DNA from: Oenanthe sinensis
Lineage: Eukaryota; Streptophyta; Magnoliopsida; Apiales; Apiaceae
Assembly (NCBI GenBank): GCA_028671895.1
Contig: CM053802.1
Span: 16,561,631 to 16,625,630, forward strand
Length of the DNA stretch: 64,000 nt
Direction of reading: 5' to 3'
A program made the position numbers and the translations under genes. The notes under the pieces are model-generated. The model was not told the DNA's origin. It saw only the letters and a list, made by a program, of their open reading frames with translations, and ran no database searches. Positions 34,700 through 47,335 of the stretch are shown here, piece by piece (within the stretch, counting starts at the first letter, position 1; every line of letters begins with the position of its first letter).

Positions 34700-35560
34700 T
34701 TACCATCAATAATGGTCCAAAATTACTCCTCAAGAGTACCAACCAAACCATCATGTATGACCTCCAATAAATAATTATATTCATGGTACATACCTGATTA
34801 AAGTTTAAAATCATATCATACATTAAAATAAAATATATAAAATAAATACGTTCAATCTAAAATCAAAATTGATATTCTAGAATAGGAGTAAGAACATGTT
34901 TAATGGAGTTCCCTCTAACTTGAAAAAACATATAATACACAGACAATAAAATATGAATTCTATTTACATACAAAAACATAAACCTTGACATGAATTAGAT
35001 AGTCATAATAACATTTACATAAACAATAAGAAAATAAGAAAAACAGGCAACACTTATAATCTAACAAATAGGTTTACAACACATACATTATCAAAATAAT
35101 ATGTGGTATGAAATTAATTAAAAGAGAGGAAGAAAAAATAAAAACAAACATGAATAAATAGAAATAAAAATGTTTGAACTTACAAGTTGTCCAAATTCAT
35201 GCTAATAAAAAGATATAGAGTATAAACAAATCAAACCGAGAGATGTAGATGTAAAATAGAAGAGATTTTAAAGCCAAAAAACTCTTAGCACCGTCCTTAA
35301 TCTCAATAAATTCATTTTTTGATCATCTAATAGAGAGTGACGATTACTTCAATGAAAACTCGATCGAATTGAACGGAATCTCCCCATCCCTGATCCCCGA
35401 CTGGAGTGACAACTTGATGTGTATACAGTTTGGTTTCGATGAGTTTGAGTTGAAACGGGAGAAATCTATTTTAGGTTATGGAGTTATCATAACTCGATAG
35501 AGATTAACACTCCTCTACCAGATTGATTGAATTATTAAAAGTTATTAATTGTGTAAGCAT
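34700..35560. other. Intergenic, no gene recognised
   Basis: AT-rich to about 35280. 35280-35540 is more balanced in composition, but I found no coherent reading frame or repeat. Confidence 0.4.
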
Positions 35561-35900
35561 GTTTCGAGAATATTAATGTTTGAGAGATATTAACAAATTC
35601 TAGTTGCATGACTACATTAATTATTTTAGCTTAGAAGCCAGTTATTATGTAAGCATGGTGGACCTTATTGCCTTATGTTTTTAATATATTAATTTAGTAT
35701 ATTTAATTAGTGTTAGTTTAGTTTTAATTATTAGTTTATTAATATTCCCAAATATTCTTTTGTTCTTGAAATAATCTGTGATAATTGGATTAAAATCAAT
35801 AAAACATGTCTTCTTGTAGATACGACCCGCTTGTCAATCTCTGCTAACGAAACAACAAACATCGTGCGCTTGCGGTCATAGATTAAATAAAACGCATCAC
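35560..35900 (+). mobile_element. Possible leader remnant of a Gypsy (Athila/Tat-like) retroelement
   Basis: 35817-35880 contains GATACGACCCGCTTGTCAA and CGTGCGCTTGCGGTCATA. Similar phrases are common in the untranslated leader of plant Athila/Tat-type elements. No LTR, primer site or coding region is attached. Confidence 0.35.
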
Positions 35901-35904
35901 TTTT

Positions 35905-36040
35905 CAAATTCTCATATTTGTACTGATATTTGAATTCCTTGGAATTTAAATAAAATCTAAATCTAAATTGAAATTGAAATTCAAAATCTTATAGTTACTC
36001 AAATATATCATGTTATCAAATTTAGAATTTTAAATGAAAT
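35905..36040. repeat. Fragment of the MITE-like family seen at 12432-12640
   Basis: TATTTGTACTGATATTTGAAT and flanking bases are the reverse complement of 12520-12580 with few changes. Confidence 0.5.
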
Positions 36041-36223
36041 CAATTAGTCTGTTTATCGATTTTTTGTGATAATTAGATCCGTTGATGACAATTGACAAGC
36101 CTATGAGACTATGACCCTACTCAGCAGATTTTGAATAAAATTTATTTTCGATATTTTCGTATAAATTTTTATCCTGGAGATGAACATGAAGATGTTAGAG
36201 TATACTTCTTCGGTCTAGGGATA

Positions 36224-36884
36224 GGGATGGTAAAATAATATGGTCCGATGGATATTCGATCTATTCCAACTCAATTGAATTTTACCGAATCCGAAATTTT
36301 GGATTTTGATTTCAGGTGTACCGAATCGATACCCGACCCGAAATCCAAAATCCGATCCAAACCTGAAACCCGATAAAAAAAACCCGATATATTTTTATAA
36401 ATAATATTATAAATTTAATTTATTATATATAATATACATAGATATAAGATAAATACTTTATATATGTTCATTTTATTTGTTTATTTTTACTCGATAGTCG
36501 ATACTAAATAATGAACTAGTTCTTTATTTTATCAACGTATAATAGATTTTACTAGTATTATATTACAAAAAAAATTCATTTTTATCACTATCCGAACTAT
36601 TAACCAGTTGTTAATTGCATATTAATGAAAAATTAATATAACGATTCATATAATATATTATATTTAACTATTTTTTAAAATTTAATTATTTTTAATTTAT
36701 AAATGTGATTATTGTTGTTCGCGTGTGTTGATTATATTTAATTTGATTACATATTTCAATAAAAAATTGGATATTTGAAGAAAAAAACCGATCCAATCTG
36801 AAACCCGATGGATTTGGATAACCCGAAAATATTTGGATTTCACTAAAACTCTATCGAATCCGACCCATTGCCACCCCTAGTCAT
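36224..36884. mobile_element. Non-autonomous hAT-like element
   Basis: The left end TAGGGATGGTAAAATAATA and the reversed right end TAGGGGTGGCAATGGGTCGG are inverted repeats. Both subterminal regions are rich in CCGA/AACCCGA motifs (e.g. CGATACCCGACCCGAAATCC). There is no coding capacity. I could not confirm an 8-bp target duplication. Confidence 0.6.
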
Positions 36885-36900
36885 TATCATAATCGCATAC

Positions 36901-37368
36901 CTTTCAAGGATCGTTTAGTTCGTGACTTCTAAGTATCATGTATGAGTTAGTCTATTTCAAACTCATATCTGGTGTTTGGTTAAAAATTTTAAATTTTAAA
37001 ACTCATACCTCAAACCAATAAAGTATGAGTTTCTGATACCTTAGGGAGGATGTGTGTATGAGATGGGGGTATGAGAAATCAAATCAAAAGTTTACTACTT
37101 TTATCTTTATTTATAAAATTACATGTTACTTTTTAAAACAAAAAATGTATAATGATGTTATTTAATATTTAATAAATAATAGTACTTTATTTTTAATATT
37201 AACTGCACATATTTTTTTATTTATAAAAAAATATATTAAATTTACAAATTCATTCCATCATTCAACCAAACACATGACATCACGAATGATACTTCATACT
37301 CGTACCACTTTAACCCGATTTTTGATTCCAATGTGATACCACGGTATGAAACAAATGACCCCTTAAAG
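36901..37368. mobile_element. MITE, about 470 bp
   Basis: The left end CTTTCAAGGATCGTTTAGTT and the reversed right end CTTTAAGGGGTCATTTGTTTC are imperfect inverted repeats. CTCATAC/GTATGAG motifs follow in both arms. Non-coding. Confidence 0.55.
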
Positions 37369-37518
37369 ATTTTAATTTTTTATTTACATAGATAAAATAT
37401 TATTTTTAGAATTTTTTGTAAATTAAAATATTTTAATTTTGAAAAAATATTTAAAAATAATAAATTTAACTATTTGATCAAATCATCTTAAGTTGTGCAA
37501 AAAGTCAAACAAAAAATA

Positions 37519-37882
37519 GGTCTCGTTTGGTATTGATGTTTCTGACAGTTACATAAGTTTTTTGCAAAAGCTGTTAGGAAAGTGTTTGATAAAATTTAAA
37601 AGTCGTTGTGTGGAAAAACACTTTTGACCTAAAAACTGTTGTTAGAGAAAACATGTCCTTCTATGCTTTTGAAAAAAAAACTATTTTTCAGCTTTTACAA
37701 GAAATAATTACAAGTTTTATCATTAAATTTCCCCCAAAATATTATTTTTATATATTATACCTCAAAATATATACAAATCAAAAAAATTACCAAACAATCA
37801 TCTCGTTAATTTAACAACACTTTTTTCACTAGCATTTTTTCTTACAGTACAACAGTTTTCGACGGTAATCCCAAACAGACCC
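37519..37882. mobile_element. PIF/Harbinger-type (Tourist-like) MITE, about 360 bp
   Basis: The left end GGTCTCGTTTGGTATTG and the reversed right end GGGTCTGTTTGGGATTACC are inverted repeats of the GGG(T/C)CTGTTTGG class. The TAG/TTAG flanks are compatible with a 3-bp target. Non-coding; the open frame inside is incidental. Confidence 0.65.
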
Positions 37883-38759
37883 TTAGTGTTGCGCTTTTCT
37901 ATATATATTTAGGGTCCTGGTCCTGATAATCGCCTCATGCATCTATCTTTTAATGTGAATGTAGGGGCTATGTCACCTTATTCGAGATTCTGGGCTAACT
38001 CTTACGGGTTTTTTACTATCCGTGGTAAAAAAAACCCGGATAGATTGTTGTTAACAATTGCTGATTGTTAACAATTGCTGGTAAGGGACCAACTCCATAT
38101 ATTTATTAGCTTAATATTAATATATATTTATATTTATAATTTTTTTTAATTCTTTAAATTAAAAACATTTACAATTTATTAGATAGTATAGGTTTGTCTT
38201 GTCCCTTCCTTTTAGGTGTCAAGTTATATCAAGTACCGTCCATCTCTCACTTGTCCATTTGAATATTTGATACCGTAAACTTTGTATTTGTTTTACCTTT
38301 ATTTATATATTTTTCTTCTCCGGAAAACAGTCTTCATCCTTTTTGTTAGCATACAGTTCGAGTATGGGCACTGCATAGATTAGAAGATGTACACGATTTA
38401 AAATTTTAAAATTCATTAATAATATTTTAATAAATTCTTTTATTATTTTAACTTAAATTTCAAAAATAAGTTGGTTGCAAAAGTTATATGAAAAAGTAAA
38501 CGTGCAATCATAAGAAAGTAAAGAAAAGGTGTCTGGCAAATAAAGTCAAAAGAAGTCTAGAATGAAATGAAAATCATTTGGGCTATTATTATGCAACAGC
38601 AGTAGAATTAGAAAAGAAGGATCCACATGTGGATGTTGAAGAATGAAAGCAGTGATATGATAGACAAGACATACATGACACATGTTACATGTACATGCAT
38701 ATACACACACATATCACTGACTTCTAAATTCATCAATATCATAAAGAGAAAAAAAATTG
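37883..38759. other. Spacer and upstream region of the esterase gene
   Basis: 38040-38085 has a short tandem repeat (TTGTTAACAATTGCTG, two copies) that is also self-complementary. The promoter and leader of the gene starting at 38760 must lie in the right part. No clear TATA box was identified. Confidence 0.4.
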
Positions 38760-41700
38760 ATGGAGTTGGAAAGGAGTTCAGAAGAGATGGTCAGATCATT
38801 ATTTCAAGTTGATGATAATAAGACGGAGGAGGAGGAGAAGATTAAGAAGAAGAGGAGAATGAGAAGGAAGAATTTAATGTTAGGGTGTTTTAGAAGAAGA
38901 GAAAGAGATGATTATGGTCATTCAACTATAGAGGAGGCTGATGTTGATGGAAACTTGGATATGGAATCAGCTTCTAATTTTGGAAATAGTCGTGTTCGTA
39001 CCCCGACTCACCTAGTTGTTACGGTTAATGGTATCGTTGGCAGGTAAGTTCTGCTTTCCATCACGTGTTTGTGCATTTTATCCGGCATACCACTTGTAAT
39101 ATTATACTTACGAAATATCACTTGTAATATCATATCGAAATTTACCTTTTAGCTAACTTTGTGACGTTTTTTTTATCCAATTCACATTTCAGCGACCATA
39201 TTTGTATTAGACAACGGGCAAAAATCTCATTATTTTTTGTTAAAATAAAAATTGAATGAAAAAGCCCTCGAAAGATAGTTGAAATAGGCTAAATGTAATA
39301 AAATATGAACTCTAGCTAGTATTGTAAAAGCAAGCCCTATAATATAGAATCAAAATCACAAAAAACCTACTTCAATGCATAGTCATTCTTGGTTGGATAA
39401 ATGCATAAATGGATACTTAGTTGTATATTTAGAACCAAAGATGACTATAGTCATCCCCGTCATATCATTAATTAACTAGAAATGGAGTGGAAGTTGGTCC
39501 ACTTCAAATAAAAGTGAAAGAATTAGATAATATTTTAGTCAAATTTAGTAATAGTCGGTTCAATTTATAACTATCATTATAGTGCAAGTTCCATTCTAGC
39601 ACCAAAAAACACTTTTAATTCCAAATTATAGCAATGGTTATGGCCATTTTGCACATAGATTGGAGTTGTTCTAAATGGTAGTTTCGAAAGTGCATCATTG
39701 CAAGTGGTATGTCAGTTAAATGACAAGTACACATGATGCACTTTAATACTTTACTCGTGTACTAATTATAGTTAACACTACTCCAGCTTAACTAGTAAGT
39801 AGCCTTCAGTCCCACCCATTTGTTTACGTTTTGGGGAGAAGGTCCGACACACATTTTAATGTGCATATAAAGTATAGTTCCATAACTTATTTTTAATTTT
39901 TTTCTGAATAAAAATTTAAACATTCAATTTTTATTCAAAAACAAAAAATTGTAAAAATAGGTTACGGAACTATACTTTATATGCACCTTAAAATGTGTGA
40001 CAGACCCTCTCTACGAAACGTAAACAAATGGGTGGGATGGAGGGAGTAACATACTTGAGTTTGAGCATTTTTAAGTCATTCTATTTAAAACAGAACAGTA
40101 CTCTAAGAGACTATTTTTATTCATTACAGTCCATTTTAGTTAAAAAGAATGTGGTGATTATGATTTTGGACAACTTTTGCATTTTTTTTCATTAGGAATA
40201 CACAGATGTTGCTCTGTTATTGACTTATTGTTATGAATTGCTAAAAGGTGTGTTTACTTGTACAAGGAAAATGCTATTGAATACTGATATATACTATTGA
40301 TACAAGTTATACATCGAGATTAAATTCAATGTATAATGTGTTTTCACCCTTATATTTTGTGTTCAAATTTATAGTACTTTGTATTAAATAATGGACAATA
40401 TTTTTTTTTTTTGCCAAAGAAGAAAAGATTCATTAATAAATAAAATCGTTCGCCAATACATGACTGAACTCCGGGTGAACATCACTAACCCTCCAAATAC
40501 GATCAGCTACAGAACTACTATACCTCGCTAAGTAGTGAGCTACGTGGTTCGCAGACCGTTTTACAAACTTAATTGTCACTCTCCTAGCCTTTAAATCTGC
40601 CATCAAATTCTTACATTCCTTAATTATTCTGCCAAAATATGACAGCAAAGGACACTCGCTACGAATTGCTTGAACAGCCACAATGCAATCTGTTTCAACT
40701 GTCACATCCTCTCGACCTTGTTCCTTGATCCAACTGAGAACCTCCCTAATGCCCAATGCTTCTGCTACTTCCGGACTTACCTGACCTGGGCAACATTTCG
40801 ATATAGCTTCTAACAATCTTCCAGCAGAATCACGAACCACAAAAGCATAGCTAAAGCAATTAAAGGCTTCAAAAATCGCAGCATCTGAATTAACCTTAAT
40901 CATATTACCTGTTGGACAAATAATGGACAATATTTTAAAGAGCGAGGTCCACGTGCACATCGAAGTTGGCTTGATCATACATTGAAACAATATTTTCTTC
41001 TATATAGAGAGATTATTTTTTTTATGGCATAGTTTACCTCAATGTATAGTTGCTTGAAAAATCAAGTACATCTCACTTATCATATTTACGAGAGAAATGA
41101 AAAAGTAGTTAAGAATGTCCTCATTATCATTTGGTTCTCTGAGGCATCTACAATTTACGATTATCAGGTCCAGAAGTTTAGGTTGTATAATTTCAAGATT
41201 TACCCATATACACATTAATAGATTTTCTCGAGTTGTAAATTTGGGAGAAGGATAAATTTCGATGATATATGTAAATCTCCTACAGTACTTTGTATTGGGT
41301 CTTGCGTGAAAATGTTTTCACTGTGCACATGAAGCACATTCTTTTATTTATGTGTAATTATTGTTTTTCATGTTTGTAGTGCTCAAGATTGGAGATTTGC
41401 TGCAAAGCAGTTTCTGAAGAGGTACCCGCACGATGTTGTTGTTCATTGTAAGTTTAATTTTGAATTACCTTTTTATGTTCATGTCTTACTTTTAATTTTC
41501 ATCATGTATTTTTTATTTTTATCTATATATATTTAGGTGTGACAGACAATCCTTCCCTCTCTAGTTGGGGAATTAAATTTAATATGCAGCTCGCTGCTCG
41601 TATTCTTTTGTAACTGTAAGCTTTAATGTTTCAAGCACACTAGCTCAAATTTGATAACATATTTTTGTTTTGAAAAATGCTCGACACAGGCAGTAAATCT

Positions 41701-44700
41701 AATCACTCAATGTTGACATTTGATGGTGTTGATGTGATGGGAAGCAGATTAGCAGATGAGGTATGTAGTGACATCTATATTGAAGTCTGAAATTTTCGCC
41801 TTTCTTGTGAGATAACTGTGTTGCTCGCATGTAGTTTTTTTGTATAACCATACATTTATCTCATACTCTTCTCCTAATACACAAAGCTAGAATACTGATA
41901 ATGTTACTTTCAGGTGCTGTCTGTTGTAAAACGCCATCCTGGTCTTCAAAAAATATCTTTTATAAGTCACTCACTTGGTGGACTAGTATCAAGATATGCT
42001 ATTGCTAAGATTTATACAGAAGAGTTTACAGAGGACAGATGTGAAGTAAAAGGAGAATCTCCATACAGGGACGAGAATGTCAGAGGAACAATTGCTGGAC
42101 TGGAGCCCATGAATTTCATAACCTCCGCAACTCCACACCTCGGCTGTAGAGGGCATAGACAGGTATTCATTTTGTGCTATTCACCCTCACATTTGCATTC
42201 TATACCCTGAAACAATTAAAACCATTTTGTACTTTTAGATATGACGAGTGAAACCAAGCAGACATCTAGTAATATAATGATGTTTATATAGTTGATATAA
42301 GCTGCATAAGATCTGCTTCTAAGAATATTTTGAGCAACTTTGTGGATACTCCCAATCTGCTTTATATAATTGCTTTAGACAAAAATTGACGTGTATGGTT
42401 GGCTTCAAACTAGAAATTGTGGAATTCAGAATATATTGATATCCCCACTGCTGTGTGGTACTGGCTGCCAATACAGTGGTCAATGCTGATCAACTAATCA
42501 GTAAAAGGTCGAACCTATTATTAATCACATATATTTGAAAGGGGTTTAAAATGTTGAATAACTTTTTGTGGAAAAGATAGTCCTAGAGTTTTAATTGTGG
42601 AGCAAACAATGTTTATGTTGTGTGCTATAAAGAACCAACTCGTTGTAGTTATACGTATACAAGTATCCATGGATGGTCTTACTAAATGGCTTTTCAGTAG
42701 TTACACGTGTGGGTTTCTCTAATACACTACTTTGATGTCTACACATATATTGCTACATCTTAATAGAGAGCAAAGGCTTCATTTGTTTTGTCAGAGGAGG
42801 CATCTATACTAAACTTATATGGCTATTGGCTAATATGTCTTTCACCTGAAAACCTGTGAGCTAGTATTCTTTACCAACTTTCTGAAGATAATTCTTAATA
42901 AATTATTAGGACGCATAACTTCGTTGTCCTTGTTTCTTGCATCCATATGTAGGATATTAGACTGTTGCTAAGGCATATTTAAAACATCACTATTGACAAG
43001 CTGCTGTGTGCTTTTCCATTTTATAGAACTATATGGACATTTTGTCATTAATCACTACAAGCTACTGATTATTGCGGCTCCTGGTTCTTATATTCTATAG
43101 TTTTACAAATGCAGATACCTATGTTTTGTGGAATTCTTGCGATCGAGAAAGCAGCAGCAAATATATCTGGGCTTCTTGGAAGAACTGGGAAGCACCTGTT
43201 TCTAACTGATACAGATGATGAGAAACCTCCCCTTCTGCTTCAAATGGTGGATGACTGTGAAGATCTTAAATTTATGTGAGCACACGTGGAATAATAATGG
43301 AATATGAATTTACTTCAGCAAGAGTTTTTGTTCTGGTCATGTTTTTAATCTGTGCATATGATCTTGTTTCTTGTTCCATATTCTTTCTTGTCTCTCCAGA
43401 TCTGCTTTGCAGTCCTTCAAGCGGCGGGTGGCCTATGCAAATGCACGTTTTGATTGTATCCTTCTATGCATCATTCGACTTCTAATGATTATCACTATTA
43501 GCAGAACTTTACTAGGGTTGAAGCTAAAAATAATAGAACTATCATCATATGCTAAATATACGTGCAGTATGGGACATGGGTACAACAGGATATATTATGG
43601 ATGATGACAAGGTACTTCCAATTTTCCACAAAAATACCATAAGCAAGATGTGCACATTTATATGCTGTAGTTTTCAAGTGGGCAAATTTTATTTGCATGA
43701 AGTATCATTATTTTGTTTATTCAGAATTATTTTCCTTTCATGGTTATACAGTGTACATAGTATAAAATATAAAGTCTAATAGCTGCAGACTGATATAAAT
43801 ATTTAATGGCAATACATTCACCTGTAGATATCCTAAGATATATGATCCAGTCAAGTCCTCATCCTAACACATTCAGGTTTTCGGAGAGTTGGTGGCTTTA
43901 CAGTATAGAATGCATCACTGCTAAGTTCTTTGAACTTTGATACCATAATTTAACATTCACTATGCTTATTAGTTGTTCTGTATGTTTGATATACTTTTTT
44001 ACAGCAAGCAGACTATTAGGCATACCATGGATACTATTTTGGTACTCTTTTATTCTCTTAACATTGTCTGTAGTCATTGTAGGATGGAGTACTTCATCTC
44101 TAAGGCATCGAAACGAACTTCCAAAGGTAAGGATTAAACAGTTCAAAAACGAATATGTTATAACATTAAATTGGGTTGGTTCTCCAAATCATCTTTCTTA
44201 ATTATTTTTGGCTTCAGAATCGGAAACTTCCAAGAAATAATCGATATCCTCATGTTATAAATGAGGAACCAGCTAGAACTGACCATTTATGCAAAGGCGA
44301 ATACACTGATGACATGGAAGGTTCGATACTTTTCTTTTCTGAACTGATTACTATATTAAGAAGCCTCAAGATTACATAAATAACCTCATGAATCATGATT
44401 ATAAGCTGTTTGTGTGAACCTGCATTCAGTAAGGAAAGTATAATGCACTAAAAAGTAAACAATATCAGAAATCGAGTGAAGAGGTGGGATCCTGTTAAAC
44501 CCGTCTTCTGTAACCTGAAGACTGAAACAGAACACACTTTTATCATACTATATTATGTTCAAGATCTTTCACTAGAATTAGCTTTGAGGTTCAACTCAGC
44601 AGCTAATTCTTTTCTAATTTCTTTAACAGCAGTGAAAGAGCGCATGTTTTCCTACTCGTAAATGCACTTTCTCAGCCACTATGAATATCTTAAGTCTAAT

Positions 44701-45154
44701 CTAGATGATTTAAGAGTCAATTACCCATTTATTTTCTTTGTTTCAAGCCTTCAAGCGCTAAATAAAGTTGACTGTTATTGACATATATCTTCCTAACTAA
44801 CAGTCTTTATTCATGTGTACTATTACAATTTAGAGACAATGATCAGAGGTCTAACTAAACTAAGCTGGGAAAGGGTGGATGTTAGTTTTAAAGGAAGTAG
44901 GCAAAGACTTATGGCACACAGTACAATTCAGGCAAGTATTTTTGATACATTTGGATCTGGTTTGCAGAATTGAGGTGGTATACTAATCATGATGTACAAT
45001 AACACCTTGCATATTAAACACAATACAGATATGTTTTTGCTACTGGTCTGAGGCTCTGAGAGCAACTTTATTTGATGTTCAGGTTAAAACACCATTCATG
45101 AATTCCGATGGAGCAGACGTAATACAACACATGCTCGACAATTTTTTATTGTAA
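38760..45154 (+). CDS. DUF676-type putative serine esterase/lipase, alpha/beta hydrolase (404 aa)
   Basis: Ten exons: 38760-39043, 41380-41447, 41690-41760, 41914-42162, 43115-43275, 43400-43455, 44074-44126, 44218-44320, 44834-44931 and 45083-45154. Phases agree and total 405 codons. The N-terminus is charged (residues 20-50, rich in Lys/Arg/Glu). THLVVTVNGIVGS opens the hydrolase fold. The nucleophile elbow is SHSLGG with Ser161, followed by LVSRYAIAK. ITSATPHLG and VGWSTSSLRHRNELP are conserved family blocks, and the end is FMNSDGADVIQHMLDN. Plant relatives are annotated as putative serine esterases or lipid hydrolases; substrate unknown. Intron 9 appears to use a GC donor. Intron 1 (2.3 kb) carries a MITE and a LINE fragment. 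The gene looks functional. Confidence 0.9.
39803..40048. mobile_element. Stowaway-like MITE in intron 1 of the esterase gene
   Basis: A nearly perfect hairpin. CAGTCCCACCCATTTGTTTA on the left pairs with the right arm, whose reversed end is TACTCCCTCCATCCCACCC, the Tc1/Mariner Stowaway signature. The arms meet around 39925. The left terminal bases are diverged. Confidence 0.8.
40404..40917 (-). mobile_element. 5'-truncated LINE (L1-type) insertion in intron 1 of the esterase gene
   Basis: The minus strand encodes the C-terminal RNase H domain of a plant LINE and ends in an A-tail (the T-run at 40401-40412 on the plus strand). The flanking target is duplicated: AAATAATGGACAATATTT at 40386-40403 and 40918-40935. 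This is the typical outcome of target-primed reverse transcription that stopped early. Confidence 0.9.
40433..40917 (-). pseudogene. LINE RNase H-like (RVT_3) domain fragment
   Basis: The open frame reads MIKVNSDAAIFEAFNCFSYA, then VVRDSAGRLL, AEALGIREVLSW, VETDCIVAVQAI and FVKRSANHVAHYLAR, up to a stop at 40433. The Asp, Glu, Asp and His/Asn positions of the plant LINE RNase H family are present. Upstream reverse transcriptase and endonuclease are missing; the frame begins at the truncation point. Confidence 0.88.
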
Positions 45155-45870
45155 GAGCTGAAAATTTTTGTTTGGCTCAAATTTCCACCATCAGAGATGT
45201 TATACGGTTGTTATGAATATAAAAGTCTGAGGACCATTTTTGTTGTTCAAGATCCACATTTGTATAATATTTGATAAGTTTATAAGAAATGGTGTGCATC
45301 CTTGTAATGCATCTTCTTTATATCCAATAAGGCAATAACAGTTGAATAATTTATTGGTGATTACGGTTGTGTTTTTAAATATATTGACAGTTACAATACA
45401 TGAAATGTGCAGTTTGCCAAGAGGAGTGACAAACTCAAGGCAGGTAGCTTCTGGCTAGTTAGTTTTCTTATTAGATTAAAGCTGCGTTATATATGAGAAG
45501 GTGGAGATTGGGACCAATTTGGTGTGTGGATTTGATTCAGACATAGGATTATTTTCAGAACTCAGAAGAAAAGAGAGCAGGCCAACGCATAACACTTGGG
45601 TAGTCCATTGTGCCTTTAATGACAAGTCGTTAGAGAGGAGGCAAGCACACACGAACGCACTGATAAATTCACCAAAAATAGGAGGGAGTATTCCAATTAA
45701 AAAAAATTTATTCAATTTTTTTTTTAAAAAATAATGATTTTTACTATTGGGTCAAAGCACTTAAACATGCGTCTCAAAAGTTAAAGCGGACTTATAAAAA
45801 AAAGAGGGAGTATCTTATATATAATTGAAATAATAGAGTTAATATGATTTGGTCATCCGGCATATAAATG
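45155..45870. other. Downstream of the esterase gene; 3' UTR and repeat debris
   Basis: The 3' untranslated region probably extends to about 45400. Around 45670-45690 GGAGGGAGTATTCC and at 45805 AGAGGGAGTATCTT are Stowaway-like end sequences in one orientation only. Confidence 0.4.
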
Positions 45871-46330
45871 TAAATTTTTAAATATTATTAGTTATTTAGT
45901 TAATTTATTAAAGTTCAATTTCCCATGAATACAAAGATTAATTTAATATTATTTTTAAGTATTATTTGTATATAAAATGTTTAAGATTCGATTATCAACA
46001 ACTAATTTAGTATTTATTTAGAAGAAAATATATTAAATTTTAATATTAAAATTGAATAAATATAATTTTTTTAAAAAATTAAATAATTCAACTATAAAAT
46101 TATTATAATTTTAAAAAAACTCATACATTGTATGGGGTATAATCTAACAGTATTTAAGGAGTGTAATATAATGCAATATAATTATTATAAATTATCCGTA
46201 AAAAAGAAACTCGTACATTATTCGTAATAAAGAAACTCATGCATTGCGGGGATATAAGGCAGTAGTACACTAGTACTTAAGCAGCGCAATAAGGATGAAT
46301 GCTACCGTCGATTTCGAACAAATGAATAAT
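45871..46330. repeat. Inverted copy of the dispersed repeat at 34070-34690, plus tandem end motifs
   Basis: 45880-46145 read on the minus strand matches the order of blocks in the 34-kb units (TATTTATTCAATTTTAATAT, ATATTTTCTTCT, TTGATAATCGAAT). ACTCATACATTGTATGGGG at 46120 and ACTCATGCATTGCGGGG at 46227 are two versions of the same terminal motif. Confidence 0.5.
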
Positions 46331-47099
46331 AGATTTTCATGTATGCATATAAATCGATCAATTAAAATTACAATTCATATTTAGGAAAAATTTGGGATCC
46401 ACCTTGTATGGCGTGTAGGTGGGGGACAAAAAGATTGTACTCTACAATTATATATATGGACAGAGATAAGCCACTCATGTGATTCACCTGTCCACTTTAA
46501 TTTGTCACTATTATTGCTACAGCACTAGAATATCGTATCTTTTCCTTGTGCTTTACCCAGGGGAGTAACTTTTGCGCTTGTATTTACATACACATATGCA
46601 CAAAGCCAGCCACACGGAGGTGTAGCTAGATGCCTAGATCTGTAATCTATTGACTGATTGCATCATAAGGATCATCACTTTAATTACTGATTCCAAGAAC
46701 TAAAACTCAAGATTACCACATCTTTTCGTTCATGCCTGTTAAGAATGAGGCCACATATTTAAGTTTATATAAATAAATAACTTAAAATTATACTAATAAA
46801 CGAATAACTTTGGATAAACACTGCATCATTTAGCTTACATTTTTTATTTGATCATTGATGTATATTCCGATTCGTACAATCTTTTACAAAAACTGGATTC
46901 AAGCAACTTAACTATACTTGACTATAAATCAGCTTGCATACATTGTAATGAGTTGGCTTAGTGATTAACTCATGACCAATTGATCATGTTTTCGACTTTC
47001 TTAACTCACTTGAGTTGGATTAAAGCTCTATACATTTCATCCCCATCTCACATTGTTCTTCGAATAGAACCGTTAAATTACCGATTTTTCTAAAACTTC
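46331..47099. other. Intergenic, no feature recognised
   Basis: No coherent reading frame, repeat or RNA gene found. Confidence 0.45.
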
Positions 47100-47240
47100 A
47101 AAGTAAGTGGATCACGAACGTTTATATCTGGGCAATGAGTTGTATTTCATATCATAATTAATTAAGAGAATATTAGGTGTGGCGGGGAGTCGAACCTGAG
47201 ACCCTTCCTAATTGTAGTTAAGTTACCATGTGTTAGGATA
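47100..47240 (-). mobile_element. SINE-like (tRNA-derived) repeat
   Basis: The minus strand has TGGTAACTTAAC (A-box-like, 47228-47217) and, about 20 bp further, GGTTCGACTCC (B box, 47196-47186), the spacing of an RNA polymerase III promoter. It lacks a full cloverleaf, so it is not a functional tRNA gene. The 3' end is not defined. Confidence 0.5.
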
Positions 47241-47335
47241 CCGACTTAAGAGGATCATATATTTTGTGTAACAGGAAAAATTGAATTCGGAGAAGGAAAA
47301 CAAAAAAAAGAAAAAAGAACGGTACAGTAAGTGAT

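Noticed and set aside
36140..36230. An 8-bp target duplication around the hAT-like element at 36224-36884
   Set aside because: The flanking octamers do not match.
43558..43620. Alternative esterase exon after the CAG at about 43567
   Set aside because: It would break the frame between exons 6 and 7, whereas the acceptor at 44073 gives the conserved IVGWSTSSLRHR block.
43276..44661. Several short plus-strand open frames within the esterase gene
   Set aside because: They cross intron borders; the spliced exons with consistent phase and conserved blocks account for the coding signal.
47186..47228. A tRNA gene, from A- and B-box-like motifs
   Set aside because: No cloverleaf can be drawn around them; a SINE-like repeat fits better.
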